From Maridesulfovibrio sp. (lineage in GTDB: Bacteria; Desulfobacterota; Desulfovibrionia; Desulfovibrionales; Desulfovibrionaceae), in contig NZ_OY780933.1 of NCBI RefSeq assembly GCF_963676065.1, positions 3,264,122-3,328,121 on the forward strand: a stretch of DNA of 64,000 nucleotides. The letters are read 5' to 3'. This document shows positions 42,949 to 52,426 of this stretch, in pieces. A model generated the notes under the pieces. The model saw only the letters and a program-made list of their open reading frames with translations, did no database searches and was not told where the DNA came from. The first letter of the stretch is position 1. Each line of letters begins with the position of its first letter. Made by a program: the position numbers and the translations under genes.

Positions 42949-43167
42949 ATGTCTATGGCTACTGGAATTCTCGTGAAGCTTAGATCAGGCGGACCGATCA
43001 TGGTCGTAGAAAAGACAGAAAACACAAACGAGGTAACATGCGTGTGGAGCACTGAATATTATACAGCCAGAGAAACTTTTTTAGAGAACTGCCTCACGAG
43101 AGTAAAAGAGAATACAGATAGTGGTTTCATTGTAGCGCCTTTGGAAGATAATTATAACGAAGAATAA
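42949..43167 (+). CDS. DUF2158 / YodC-like small protein, 72 aa
   Basis: AAAGGAG precedes the ATG. GILVKLRSGGPIMVVEKTEN, then VTCVWSTEYYTARETFLENC, follows the family plan 'G..V.LKSGGP.MtV......v.C.Wf......r..F....L'. Such small beta proteins are common in mobile elements and have no known role. A terminator follows. Confidence 0.65.
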   Translation: MSMATGILVKLRSGGPIMVVEKTENTNEVTCVWSTEYYTARETFLENCLTRVKENTDSGFIVAPLEDNYNEE

Positions 43168-43174
43168 AAACAAC

Positions 43175-43210
43175 AATCCCTGCCGCTCACAACGAACGGC
43201 AGGGATTTTT
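43175..43210. terminator. Bidirectional terminator between DUF2158 gene and tail genes
   Basis: AATCCCTGCCG / CGGCAGGGATT is followed by a T-run on the plus strand, and by GTTGTTTTTATT on the minus strand. It marks the end of the late transcript on the minus strand. Confidence 0.85.
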
Positions 43211-43225
43211 CAGGGGTACGCGATT

Positions 43226-43450
43226 CTATTTCAAAATTTCAGCTACCACATTCCGCCCCAGCACGGATTCAAAAACATGCCTGTAATCATCGGGGGTAGC
43301 ACCGCCGTCCCGGCAGACACGTATAAATGATTCCCGTGTTTCGGTACTCATTAAGCTAATATCAAAATCCTTGGAGCTGCGTTTTGCCGGTATTTCACGG
43401 TGGATGGAAACTCCTGCCTGCTCCGTCACCTTATGCATAATCTCGCTCAT
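43226..43450 (-). CDS. Small protein after the tail fibre, 74 aa
   Basis: The start overlaps the fibre stop (TAATG). The protein MSEIMHKVTEQAGVSIHREI is soluble, with no recognised family. As the last gene of the late operon just after the fibre, it could be a fibre-assembly chaperone, but nothing in its sequence proves it. Confidence 0.5.
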   Translation of the reverse strand: MSEIMHKVTEQAGVSIHREIPAKRSSKDFDISLMSTETRESFIRVCRDGGATPDDYRHVFESVLGRNVVAEILK

Positions 43451-45585
43451 TACGGTTTCTCCTTGATATAAATTTTACCGGATTTGAAAGTCAGTCCATC
43501 CGCCCCGCTCACAGCCAGTGCCAAGCGCTTAAGCGCGGGATCGTCTTCCAGCGTTATCTCCGCCCCGGTAATTTTGAGGTCGCTACCGTCTAGCGCATAG
43601 CTATAACTGTCAGGAGAAAGTGTACAACGGTCGGGGATTGATACAGATTCAGGAACTGCCGGGAGTTCTACTTCAGGTGTAACAGTAGTAATGGTTATAT
43701 CTCCACGCTCTACGTAAAGAGCATTAATCTCGTCAGTAGTAAGAGTACGATTAAAAATACGGAGTTGGTCAAAGTATTGCGCTATGTTGTTGTATGTTCC
43801 AACCCTAGCAAGTTTGTGTTTACCTGTAGGTCTAGCTTTTCGGAACACTTCAACCTTATCTGCATAAACAACAACGTCATTCTCCTCTACATTGTAAACA
43901 AGATGGTGAGGCTGACCATCTTGTAACGCCCAAAGCCATTCTTGTCCGTCAGTAGTGCCATCTAATGTTGATACCCAGCCACCGGGGGTGGTTGTGTATC
44001 CTTGAACACCGACTTGAACAATAGCATTATCAGATAAACGTTCAAAGAAAACTTGTTGCTTCAAGCCACCACTTTGTGATCCATCGTACCATGATGACAG
44101 ACAAAAACCTGTATCTAAATCAACTATAGGACCTTCAATCCTGTAGTCTGACTGACTCTCAACCAATGAAGCTTTACCAAAAACCCCATCAACATATATT
44201 GTAAACTCTGCTACAGGTAGTTCAGGAGATAAATCATCAATCGATTTAAGTGTATCATCAAAAGTGTAAGTGGCTACACAAGACGTATCACCAAAGGGTT
44301 GTGCAAGATTTGCGGTGTCACCCTCGGCAACAGACTCACTAGCAGAACTAATTTTTATGTCCTGCCCATCAACAGTTAGGTTGTTGTTTAGACCACCCTC
44401 GGTATAAATTTTGTTAGCATGTCCACCCTCTACATCAAACGAAGACGTAGAAGGAGTTCCAGTAAGTGCGAGGCTCTTTTCAGGTCCGAGATACTCCCCT
44501 ACTACGCCTGCGCCGACTTTAAGAGTGGCGTTAGATTTTTTTACTGCCACAGCAGGGATACTTGGTAGAGGTTCGTTTAGAGTGACACTGTATACGCCTG
44601 TATTTTCCGACACTGTTAATACCGTTCCTTGTCCTGTATCAGTAAAAACAACGTCACCAGCCTCAACAGCTTCATTAGTATCAAAGCCGCTGGCGGTTGC
44701 ATTGAAGATATTGAGATTGTCGCTGGTCTGGGTAACCTCTGGCTGAGCAGAAACAATCTGATTTGTATTATCCGCTCCTACGGAATGAGCGGGAGCATGA
44801 ACACCGTCAGCGTCTACGGTTGCTCCGGGATAACCAGCGGTAGTGTCAGCGAAAGCCACAGTGGGGCCGTTCTGCACCGGCATATCAATCACAGTCACGG
44901 CCAGACTAATATCGTTACTCCGGGCGTAGCCGTCCTTTGTGGCGTAAACCAACAGGGAGTAAACAGCATCAACGTCCAGAGTCGGCATGGTCCATTCAAA
45001 TCCCCATTCCCCGGCATATAGTCCTCCGTCCTCCGGGAATTGTTTCAGCTCTGAAAGCATCCCGCCGGAAACCATGGGCCAGTAACGCGCGTTCGCATCG
45101 TGGCTCTGGCCGAGGCTGATCCGCTGGGTAGTACCCTCATTGGCGGAAATCGGTCCGGCCAGCGTGGGCGTTGGACATTTTTCCCAGCCGAGCATGTTTT
45201 TCCAGACCGTATCCGCTGGCGGGGCCACCCCGGACACAGGATCGGCAGCAATGCAGATATACAGCCCGCCGTCAAAAACTACGACATCGTTTTTGCTATA
45301 GGTTGCCGCTGGATCATACAGCACCGGGCCAACCCCGGCGGCCAATGCCTGCACCATCGCCAGCAGGTCAGCGTCAACGCCGTCCATATCCTGAATTTTT
45401 GCCAGCAAGTTTGCAGCGCCGGACCGGGCCGCGCCCACTTCGGCGGTTACGGATGCGGTTGCGGCGGTTTGAGTGGTTTCCAGCGAATTGATGTAGTCAA
45501 CTATTTTATCCATCAACGGGAGGAGCCACGTAGTTGCCCAGTCGAAATTGTTATCACAATCAACAGAATCACGGGTAAGGGTCAT
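43450..45585 (-). CDS. Tail fibre / receptor-binding protein with LamG-like domain, 711 aa
   Basis: The N terminus (MTLTRDSVDCDNNFDWATTW) is a tail-attachment type region with a coiled coil, followed by YDPAATYSKNDVVVFDGGLY, the aromatic plan of a carbohydrate-binding module 5/12-like unit. A middle Ig-like strand region follows, then a LamG/concanavalin-type domain near residues 450-630 (FCLSSWYDGSQ, FFERLSDNAIVQVGVQG, FDQLRIFNRTLTTDEINALY). These point to binding of cell-surface sugars by the tail tip. The ATG at 45585 has GGAGG upstream and overlaps the previous stop (ATGA). Confidence 0.7.
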   Translation of the reverse strand: MTLTRDSVDCDNNFDWATTWLLPLMDKIVDYINSLETTQTAATASVTAEVGAARSGAANLLAKIQDMDGVDADLLAMVQALAAGVGPVLYDPAATYSKNDVVVFDGGLYICIAADPVSGVAPPADTVWKNMLGWEKCPTPTLAGPISANEGTTQRISLGQSHDANARYWPMVSGGMLSELKQFPEDGGLYAGEWGFEWTMPTLDVDAVYSLLVYATKDGYARSNDISLAVTVIDMPVQNGPTVAFADTTAGYPGATVDADGVHAPAHSVGADNTNQIVSAQPEVTQTSDNLNIFNATASGFDTNEAVEAGDVVFTDTGQGTVLTVSENTGVYSVTLNEPLPSIPAVAVKKSNATLKVGAGVVGEYLGPEKSLALTGTPSTSSFDVEGGHANKIYTEGGLNNNLTVDGQDIKISSASESVAEGDTANLAQPFGDTSCVATYTFDDTLKSIDDLSPELPVAEFTIYVDGVFGKASLVESQSDYRIEGPIVDLDTGFCLSSWYDGSQSGGLKQQVFFERLSDNAIVQVGVQGYTTTPGGWVSTLDGTTDGQEWLWALQDGQPHHLVYNVEENDVVVYADKVEVFRKARPTGKHKLARVGTYNNIAQYFDQLRIFNRTLTTDEINALYVERGDITITTVTPEVELPAVPESVSIPDRCTLSPDSYSYALDGSDLKITGAEITLEDDPALKRLALAVSGADGLTFKSGKIYIKEKP

Positions 45586-46415
45586 AATGCCTCCGTTAAG
45601 CTTATTTTTGCCGCATAGCGGTTGTATGCGGGTTGCGTCACCTTGGGGACAGTTGAAAATTTGCAATGAATTGATGTGTACTGGCTGGCAATGGCATCAT
45701 CCGGCAACAACGAGACCACCAGAGGAATCGAAGTACCGCAGTGGTGGCGCATTTTCATCAGCGGTCCGTTAACCTCACCCTCGGCGAGGTTGTCCAGCGA
45801 AAATGAAAAACCATAACGGCGGTTTTTCTGGTCAACCCAGTCCTGCCCGCCGAGGGAACGCTGGGTGCTGGAATCATCGCCAAGATTGTCCGACCAGCCA
45901 TAGGAAAAATTAATCTTCGGCTCCCAGTGTTCGCACAGAATGACCCGGCCCACGTGGAATGGGTTGGGTGAATCTATTTCTATTTTAGTGTTTTTGCGAC
46001 AAAACGGCTTATCCAGCAGCATAATCAGGTTTGTACGCGGCAGGATGGATAAATCGTCTTCCGAGGGATAACCGAGCATGGACGAATTACACAGCGGTAG
46101 CTCCTTCATGTTGTAAACAGGTTTAATTACCTCGGTTTCCTGCTGGTAAATTTCGGTCAGGAAATTATCATCATAAACCCGCAGCCGGACCTTGGAACCG
46201 AGTCCGAGGTTATGCCCCACCAGCACCAAGGCGGTAAAGGTGCGCGGGATATCGTTGGAAACCTTGATCCAGCCCCCAGCGTCTGGACATTTCCATGCCC
46301 GTGCAATCTGCGGGTTCTGCAGATTCTGCACGGGCCAGCCCGGAGCCGAGGCCGAGGCCTCAAGCACGGCTTTATCAAAATGGGTGTTGTTCCAGAAAAA
46401 ATGCACATTCTTCAT
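45582..46415 (-). CDS. Tail protein, 277 aa
   Basis: The protein lies between the tail-tip hub-like gene and the fibre. It begins MKNVHFFWNNTHFDKAVLEA, with WPVQNLQNPQIARAWKCPD resembling phage proteins that have a jelly-roll or galactose-binding-like fold. The rest is strand-rich (VGRVILCEHWEPKINFSYGW). It is probably a distal-tail or tail-tip component. Overlaps on both sides (ATGA). Confidence 0.55.
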   Translation of the reverse strand: MKNVHFFWNNTHFDKAVLEASASAPGWPVQNLQNPQIARAWKCPDAGGWIKVSNDIPRTFTALVLVGHNLGLGSKVRLRVYDDNFLTEIYQQETEVIKPVYNMKELPLCNSSMLGYPSEDDLSILPRTNLIMLLDKPFCRKNTKIEIDSPNPFHVGRVILCEHWEPKINFSYGWSDNLGDDSSTQRSLGGQDWVDQKNRRYGFSFSLDNLAEGEVNGPLMKMRHHCGTSIPLVVSLLPDDAIASQYTSIHCKFSTVPKVTQPAYNRYAAKISLTEAL

Positions 46416-47557
46416 CGAAAAAGCTCCAATTTTACTTGGTTTTTGGTCATGTCGTCGGAAATTTTCTGCACCCGGTAAACGTGATCCACGTCCAGCCGAT
46501 CACGGGTTACGCGCACATGATCCCCGATGTTGAGTGCGAACAGCTCGATATGTGCGGTGCAGCTTGCCACCAGACGGCGCACCGAAAAAAGATCCTTCCA
46601 GCGGTCGCGGATGGTGTCGGCGTCCGTGCTGCTGGTCAGGGCTGTTTTTTTGGTCACCTCCTCGGCGGAGGGATTTGCATCGTGCAGCGCGGAATCCTCC
46701 CAGCTGCGTTCGGCAGTATCGGCGTTATCCCCGGTAGCGCTGTAATAAACAACGCTGATTTTCCAGTACCGTTTGCCGTGGTCGGCCTCGTTGAATTTGA
46801 AAAGTTCGATATCGGAGAGATTGAGGACGGGATCGGCTTCGGCAACCGGAGCGGCGAAGGTGGACACGCGAAACAGACCCGCGCGCGAAAATCCGAACCA
46901 GCAGCCCAGCGGTGCAAGCAAAATATCCAGAACCGAACCAACGGACTGATTTTTTGTGACCGGGAGCCAGACATTGAAATTATTCTCAGTCGCCCAAGCA
47001 TCCCAGAAAGCGGAATCGCGCTTCTCCGGAACTATCCCGGCATCATCGAGCAGCCCGGAGACCACCGTGGGCAGTGTGCCGGATAGGTTCTTGTCGCTGC
47101 CAATTTTCTTATCCAGCAGGTCGCGCACGCCATCCACCAGCGGCAGGGTAAGCTTGACGTCATCCCATGCGGGTTTCGGCCCTACCCGGCCGGAAAAGAT
47201 TTCCTTGAATTCAGAATTATTCAGACCACCGAAACCGAGTTTGATGGAAACAGGCGCGCCCGCAAAATCCCTGTTACGGATTGAATCGTCCAGATGCCCG
47301 CTGGCAGTAATCAGGGCACAGTTTCCGTAGGTGGCAACAGTACGGCCCAGCGTCAGAGCCTGCACCGATCTAGTCAGCACAGGCAGGGATTTGATACACG
47401 GCGCGTGATAGAACTCACATAAGGCGGGGTCGATAGCGTCCGAGGAAAAGTAAAGAGTTTCGCGCTCCGCTGTCGGGTTCGCCGGATCGCTAACCTGCAC
47501 CTCAAGAGTGTAGATTTTGCGGCTCAAGGGTTGCGCTGCGTAAATTTCCCAGCTCAT
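46412..47557 (-). CDS. Tail-tip / hub-like protein, 381 aa
   Basis: The protein follows the tape measure gene. MSWEIYAAQPLSRKIYTLEVQ and the central GFGGLNNSEFKEIFSGRVG suggest a baseplate-type barrel, followed by a domain with YWKISVVYYSA and ending in a VTRDRLDVDHVYRV strand set. This fits the family of distal tail or hub components that bind the tape measure end. Exact homology is not recognised. It has a gap of one base to the tape measure stop. Confidence 0.5.
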   Translation of the reverse strand: MSWEIYAAQPLSRKIYTLEVQVSDPANPTAERETLYFSSDAIDPALCEFYHAPCIKSLPVLTRSVQALTLGRTVATYGNCALITASGHLDDSIRNRDFAGAPVSIKLGFGGLNNSEFKEIFSGRVGPKPAWDDVKLTLPLVDGVRDLLDKKIGSDKNLSGTLPTVVSGLLDDAGIVPEKRDSAFWDAWATENNFNVWLPVTKNQSVGSVLDILLAPLGCWFGFSRAGLFRVSTFAAPVAEADPVLNLSDIELFKFNEADHGKRYWKISVVYYSATGDNADTAERSWEDSALHDANPSAEEVTKKTALTSSTDADTIRDRWKDLFSVRRLVASCTAHIELFALNIGDHVRVTRDRLDVDHVYRVQKISDDMTKNQVKLELFR

Positions 47558-47558
47558 A

Positions 47559-50500
47559 TTATGCCCCCGCCTCGATCAGCGTGTCCGCATGGACAAACTG
47601 TTCACCGTTTTCCGATGCCTCGCGAAGGTGAGGAACCATAACCTGTGCCAACTGCTGCCCGTCCAGATGGATGTTAACCACAGTTGTCCCGCCACCGCTG
47701 CCGGAAACAGCAACACCCTGCTCACGCGCTGCAACCAGATCGCGCACTGCTGCGATAAACTGTTCGGAAACCTCATGGTTGAGCACAAAGCCGTTAGTCT
47801 GCGGCATGAAGATTTCACCGGGGAGACCTGGTTCCTGCCAGAGATAGGAATCACCCCGATAGGTAGGGCCGCCGTGACGGCGGGAGCCATCGGTACCACC
47901 GGAGTCGCTGTCAGAATCGGAACCACCGGAATCGCTGTCAGAATCGGAACCGCCTCCAAATCCACCTCCAAATCCACCTCCAAATCCGCCACCGAAACTA
48001 CCGGAAACGCCATCATAGCCGCCGTAGCCTCCGAGATCGGAGGAAAAACCGCCACTACCGCCAAAATCGGAGCCACCGCCACCACCGGACCAGCCGTCTA
48101 CTCCCGAATACTGACTGTAGGAGCCGTAGCCGTCCCAGTCCCCATAGCCAGCTGCGCCAAGCCCATCCCCAAACGAATAATTATGAATAGCCTGTGCCTG
48201 AGCGTAAGCCTTACCCCAAGCGGAATTGGGGTTTTCCCAAGATTCCCGGTCAACCCTGCGACCATCAGATGTATAATAGTCATCACCATAGGCAAAACCG
48301 CCGAGTTGTTTAGCGGCAAATTCGCGGGCAGTGTAGCCGAAAAAGCCGAGATCATCTTTAATGGCTCCGGCAATGGCCGTCCTATCTTCGGCAGAACCGC
48401 TCATCATAGCTGAGGTGTATTCGTTACCGAACTGATGGGCTGAGGCTAACGCCTTAGAAACCGGACTAGGTTGCGAAGCAATGCCGTAAACGGCCTCCAT
48501 TTTCTTCTCAATTAATTCCGCAATCTGAGCAGTGGTGAGGGCTTGCGGACTAAATCCCCAGCTAAACTTATCCGGGTCAATAGCACTAACTGAAAGAGCA
48601 TTCCTGAATCCCTGAAATGCTACTCGCCCACCAATAGCACCAAGACTATCCTCCAGCTTGTCCCGCACTGTTTCGTACTCGCGTACATCAAATGCGTCTG
48701 CGATACCCGAGACCGCCATAGAAAAGGCAGGCGAGAGCACACCGGAGACAATAGCTCCCGCCGGGCCGCCCAGCAGGACCGAAGCTACAGACCCAAGTAC
48801 ATTACCAATATTTGCAGAAGAAATCTCAAAAGGGCCGAGACTGAAAGCTCCGTCATCCATACCCAAAGCCCGGTTACCCCACGAACCAACGAGATTCCCG
48901 GCAAAATTCGGAGCAAAAGAACCTACAAAGCCGGAAAGAGCGTAATTGTACTGAGCGTTATCCACAGCAGACTGCGAAATATCCATGCCCTGCTCGCGCA
49001 GAAAATCGGCCTGTCTGCCGATGTTACTGTAATTCTGGAACGCAGTTGAAAATCCGGACAAAGCTGATATGCCCGCAGCACGCAGAGCATCCCAGCCGTA
49101 TTCATCCCGTTGGGCGTTATTGAAATGGTCAAAATTTGAGCGTTTACCCACCGAAACGTAATCAACAACGTTATCAAAGAACTGCCCTTTACTTATTCCA
49201 TCGGACCCCATAGTCTGACGGATGGTCTCAGCCTGCTTGGCCGGGATAACCATTTCTCCTTCCTGCAAGATAGCTGCTGCCTCATCAGCTGCAAGGCGCA
49301 CGTTCCCGGAATGCCAGATATTAGAAAAAAACGTTCCGGCCATGTCGAATAGGCCGCCGCCCATATTAACAAGGGCATCAATGCCCTTGTTAACCATCAA
49401 ATCGGCAACATGATTCATCACCGAGCGAGTCATGCCCTGCCAGAAACTATCCCAGTAATCGGAAAAGCTTTTCATTTTCCCCATGGCAACGTCAAAACCC
49501 AGATCGGAAAGAGACGATTTCGCGCTGGTGGCGAAACCATTAAAAATATCCACGCCCCGCTCGGCCCATGTCTGCTGGTTTTCCAGCATATCCTCATAGC
49601 CGAGGGCTATACCATCGAAAAAATCACCATGAGCCAGCAATCTTTCACGCGCGGCTTTCTTTTCTTCCTCCAGCCGTTTTTTATTTTCCTCTTTAACCTG
49701 TTTAGTATGCTCACGCTCTAATTTCGCAAGCTGGGATTTTTCCCACTGGGCAACCTTGACCTTGTTGTTGCCGTCTTCTCGGTAGATGCGGGCCTGTTCG
49801 CGGATGGCGCGGCGATCGAGTAGGTATGAATCAAGGAACTCCTTAGAATAAGCAGAATTGAACTCTGCCTGCCTGCGCAGCCTCTCAGCGTTGTACTTTT
49901 CGTCAATCTCGCGCAGGGCAAAGGTTTCCCACTCCACCAACTCTACATGATCAACCCCGGCTTTTTTCCAAACCGCTTTCTGCGCTGCAATCTGCTTTTT
50001 CTCAAACTCGTAAGGCTCGCTGGTCAGCTTGGTGATCGCGCGGTTAAGCTCTTTCTGGGCGCGGGTGCGGGCTTTCTTTTCTTGATCAGTGAGGGAAGAA
50101 GATAAATCAGCGAGAGCCGGGTCTTTGCCGCCAAAAGCCTCCCTATGCCTTCGAATTGAAGCCTCAGAAGCTTTTAAAACCGTATCGAGATTTCGAACCC
50201 CATCCATTGAGGTAGAAAAAGAATTCTGAACCTGTTTAGAAAGGTCATCACCAAAAACGCCAGCACCACCGACAGAGAAACGAAGTCCTTCAGTCAGGAT
50301 CTGGGCATCTTTTGTTCTAGCTGTTTCCAGCTTACGGATTCGATCAGCATTCTCTTTGAGAGAATCAAGTCGCTTGCGAAGCTGTTCTCCATTCATGTCC
50401 GAGAACTCGCCCCAAGACATGTGTCCCATTGAAACAGCAGCCAGCCCCTGACCGATATCCCAAACCATAGGACCGATAGAGAGCAGCGAACCAAGTCCCC

Positions 50501-51749
50501 AACTCCCCAATAAATAGCGGCCTATGATTCCAGCCCCGGCAGGTCCGGTGATTCCATCAGGCAAAGTGTTATAAAAATCATACAAGCCGGCAACAGAGGC
50601 CCCTATCGTATTAACGCCCTGCCCGACATCCTTGGCTAAATCTTTAACTTCATCGCCGTGATCGGTAATCCAATCTGAAAGATGATCCAAACCCTTGTTG
50701 AATTCCGGGGCAAATGCTTCCCCGAAAGTCTTCATGGAATTATCCCACACAGAATCGAACTTCTTGCGGGTAGCTTCTGAGGTCTGGGACCATTTTTCAA
50801 AGGCTTTATCCGTAGAGCCTGCAGCCCCGCCGATGGCTTTGATATTATCCGCCAGCTTGCGCCCGTCTTCAGCCAGCAGCGCGGAAACACCCATGAATGC
50901 CTCTGAGGATTCAAACAGGCTGGAGACTCCCACGCCTGCGCTGTCCGCGTATTTCTTCAAGAGCTTCAACGAGCGGACAACACCCTTGTCCGCAATCAGG
51001 GCATTACCGGATTCGTAACCCAGTGAGGTCAGGGCCTCGCTCATGGTTTTGGTGGGTTTGAGCAGGTTGACCAGCATGGCCTTGTACTTGGTGGCAGCTT
51101 CGGCAGTGGAACCGGAGGTCTGCGTCAGCAGCGCCATGGACGCGCCCATCTCATTTGTGGAGACGGCGGCTTCATTAGAAATATTTGCGAGGTCACCGAT
51201 TACAGGCACCAGCTCACTAAAGCTGGTCTGGCCCTGCCGCTCGATGGCAAAAAGGAGGTCCGAGGCTTCACTGGCGGTTTCAATTTCATCGCCATAACCG
51301 GCCATAACTTTGGTCAGGGCCTTGATGGTCTCGGACTGGGTGACGTGCGCGGCCTGCGATGCTTTGGAGGCCACGGTCAGCATTTCCACAGACCTGACCG
51401 GATCGGTAACGCCTGCGGAAATGGTCTGGTAGTACCCGCGCATCAGCTCGGTGGAGCTGCCTAGCACGGGGTTGATTGATTCTATATCTGTGCGGATCGC
51501 GCCGAGGTCGCGGTCGGAGACCTTGCCCATGTCAACGAGAGCGGTTTCAAACTGACCGAACTTGTCCACCGCACTGGCTACCGACATACCTATACCGGAT
51601 AAACCACTGAAAGCAGCCAGCCCGCCCATGGCGGAGCCGAGGGAATTTACCCTCCGGGTAACGCCCTCGGCTTCCATTCCGACTCTGTTGAAAACTCTAG
51701 AAGCTTCGTCCTTTGCGGAAATAATTATCCGGGTGTTGGTGTCGTTCAA
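47559..51749 (-). CDS. Tail tape measure protein, 1396 aa
   Basis: The longest gene here. The N-terminal TP901-type core is clear: a coiled coil, then QFETALVDMGKVSD, YYQTISAGVTDPVRSVEML, and SFSELVPVIGDLANISNEAA. Predicted membrane-interacting segments and long helices follow (ERLRRQAEFNSAYSKEF). Near residues 1240-1330 lies a Gly/Ser/Asp low-complexity region (GGGFGGGFGGGSDSDSDSGG), then LPGEIFMPQTNGFVLNHE. It starts with TTG at 51749, overlapping the upstream stop. At about 0.15 nm per residue the length would predict a tail of roughly 200 nm. Confidence 0.9.
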   Translation of the reverse strand: MNDTNTRIIISAKDEASRVFNRVGMEAEGVTRRVNSLGSAMGGLAAFSGLSGIGMSVASAVDKFGQFETALVDMGKVSDRDLGAIRTDIESINPVLGSSTELMRGYYQTISAGVTDPVRSVEMLTVASKASQAAHVTQSETIKALTKVMAGYGDEIETASEASDLLFAIERQGQTSFSELVPVIGDLANISNEAAVSTNEMGASMALLTQTSGSTAEAATKYKAMLVNLLKPTKTMSEALTSLGYESGNALIADKGVVRSLKLLKKYADSAGVGVSSLFESSEAFMGVSALLAEDGRKLADNIKAIGGAAGSTDKAFEKWSQTSEATRKKFDSVWDNSMKTFGEAFAPEFNKGLDHLSDWITDHGDEVKDLAKDVGQGVNTIGASVAGLYDFYNTLPDGITGPAGAGIIGRYLLGSWGLGSLLSIGPMVWDIGQGLAAVSMGHMSWGEFSDMNGEQLRKRLDSLKENADRIRKLETARTKDAQILTEGLRFSVGGAGVFGDDLSKQVQNSFSTSMDGVRNLDTVLKASEASIRRHREAFGGKDPALADLSSSLTDQEKKARTRAQKELNRAITKLTSEPYEFEKKQIAAQKAVWKKAGVDHVELVEWETFALREIDEKYNAERLRRQAEFNSAYSKEFLDSYLLDRRAIREQARIYREDGNNKVKVAQWEKSQLAKLEREHTKQVKEENKKRLEEEKKAARERLLAHGDFFDGIALGYEDMLENQQTWAERGVDIFNGFATSAKSSLSDLGFDVAMGKMKSFSDYWDSFWQGMTRSVMNHVADLMVNKGIDALVNMGGGLFDMAGTFFSNIWHSGNVRLAADEAAAILQEGEMVIPAKQAETIRQTMGSDGISKGQFFDNVVDYVSVGKRSNFDHFNNAQRDEYGWDALRAAGISALSGFSTAFQNYSNIGRQADFLREQGMDISQSAVDNAQYNYALSGFVGSFAPNFAGNLVGSWGNRALGMDDGAFSLGPFEISSANIGNVLGSVASVLLGGPAGAIVSGVLSPAFSMAVSGIADAFDVREYETVRDKLEDSLGAIGGRVAFQGFRNALSVSAIDPDKFSWGFSPQALTTAQIAELIEKKMEAVYGIASQPSPVSKALASAHQFGNEYTSAMMSGSAEDRTAIAGAIKDDLGFFGYTAREFAAKQLGGFAYGDDYYTSDGRRVDRESWENPNSAWGKAYAQAQAIHNYSFGDGLGAAGYGDWDGYGSYSQYSGVDGWSGGGGGSDFGGSGGFSSDLGGYGGYDGVSGSFGGGFGGGFGGGFGGGSDSDSDSGGSDSDSDSGGTDGSRRHGGPTYRGDSYLWQEPGLPGEIFMPQTNGFVLNHEVSEQFIAAVRDLVAAREQGVAVSGSGGGTTVVNIHLDGQQLAQVMVPHLREASENGEQFVHADTLIEAGA
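47896..47988. repeat. Tandem repeats inside the tape measure gene
   Basis: A 27-base unit occurs twice in tandem (47896-47922, 47923-47949; one mismatch), encoding GSDSDSDSG. Next comes a 12-base unit CCTCCAAATCCA three times (47953-47988), encoding GGFG. These are likely slippage-prone and vary between strains. Confidence 0.8.
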
Positions 51750-52038
51750 AGTCCATGTTCCGTACTCCGCTCGGTGCTAGTCATCGCAATTTCAACAGCC
51801 CTAATTTTTTCGATTTCATGCCGCCCGATTTCCATGCCCAGCCTATCCGCAACCGCGAAGACAGCAGGCATATCAAAACCAACCAGACCGCCGAAACCAA
51901 CACGAACCTGCCGGGCGCAGAGGCAAAGAAGCTCGAAAACCTCCTCATTTTCCTCCAGCAACTCCGGGGCCGCCCATTCGCACTCTCCACAAGGCGGGTG
52001 GCCCCGGAAATGTTTCCGGCAGTGTTCGCAGTGTATTA
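51746..52038 (-). CDS. Tail assembly chaperone T part, DUF1799-like, reached by -1 frameshift
   Basis: This frame has no ATG with a Shine-Dalgarno; an isolated start would need a TTG at 51961. Read upstream it stays open to the end of the preceding gene and encodes HCEHCRKHFRGHPPCGECEW, then APELLEENEEVFELLCLCARQ and VGFGGLVGFDMPAVFAVADR. That is the zinc ribbon plus DUF1799-type domain found after tail tube genes. The upstream gene ends AAG-AAA-AAA-TAA; slipping back one base on the A-run gives ATA-ATA-CAC-TGC, joining the two. It corresponds to lambda GT. The stop overlaps the tape measure start. Confidence 0.7.
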
Positions 52039-52392
52039 TTTTTTCTTCTTTGTCCGGACTGTTGTGCCAGAGCCAGACGTCAACAAGTTTTTTATGGCGT
52101 TCTCGTTCATTCCTCTGGAATAATTTTCAACAACACCACATAAATAGGCTACATCATGGGCGTTTTCTTCAACCTTCTCTTTTATTTCAGGGTACAACTC
52201 CAGAATCAAATCCTCTTTCCAGAAACGAAAACCCAGCTCTCGTACACCAGCCGAAGCGGCGTCATCGCCCTCCTCAGCTTTCTTGCACAGCGCAAGAAAC
52301 TCAGCCTGTTTTTTATCCAGTTCATGCAACTGGTTACGGGAAAGAGACTTCACTTCGAAATCAAGACCGGAACAAGGTAAAGTAAGACTCAT
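52036..52392 (-). CDS. Tail assembly chaperone G part, 118 aa
   Basis: The protein MSLTLPCSGLDFEVKSLSRN, helical and acidic, ends in TVRTKKKK. It sits between tail tube and tape measure genes, the fixed place of the lambda G/T type chaperones that hold the tape measure during assembly. The start at 52392 has GTGGAG upstream; a GTG five codons earlier is possible. The AAG-AAG-AAA-AAA-TAA end forms the slippery site for the -1 product. Confidence 0.75.
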   Translation of the reverse strand: MSLTLPCSGLDFEVKSLSRNQLHELDKKQAEFLALCKKAEEGDDAASAGVRELGFRFWKEDLILELYPEIKEKVEENAHDVAYLCGVVENYSRGMNENAIKNLLTSGSGTTVRTKKKK

Positions 52393-52426
52393 TTTTCTTT
52401 TCTCCACAAAAAGTTAAAGTGTTGGT

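Noticed and set aside
51774..52385. A 203-codon plus-strand frame opposite the tail chaperone genes
   Set aside because: Antisense to the chaperone and DUF1799 frames, with low-complexity Ser/Gln content and no start signal.
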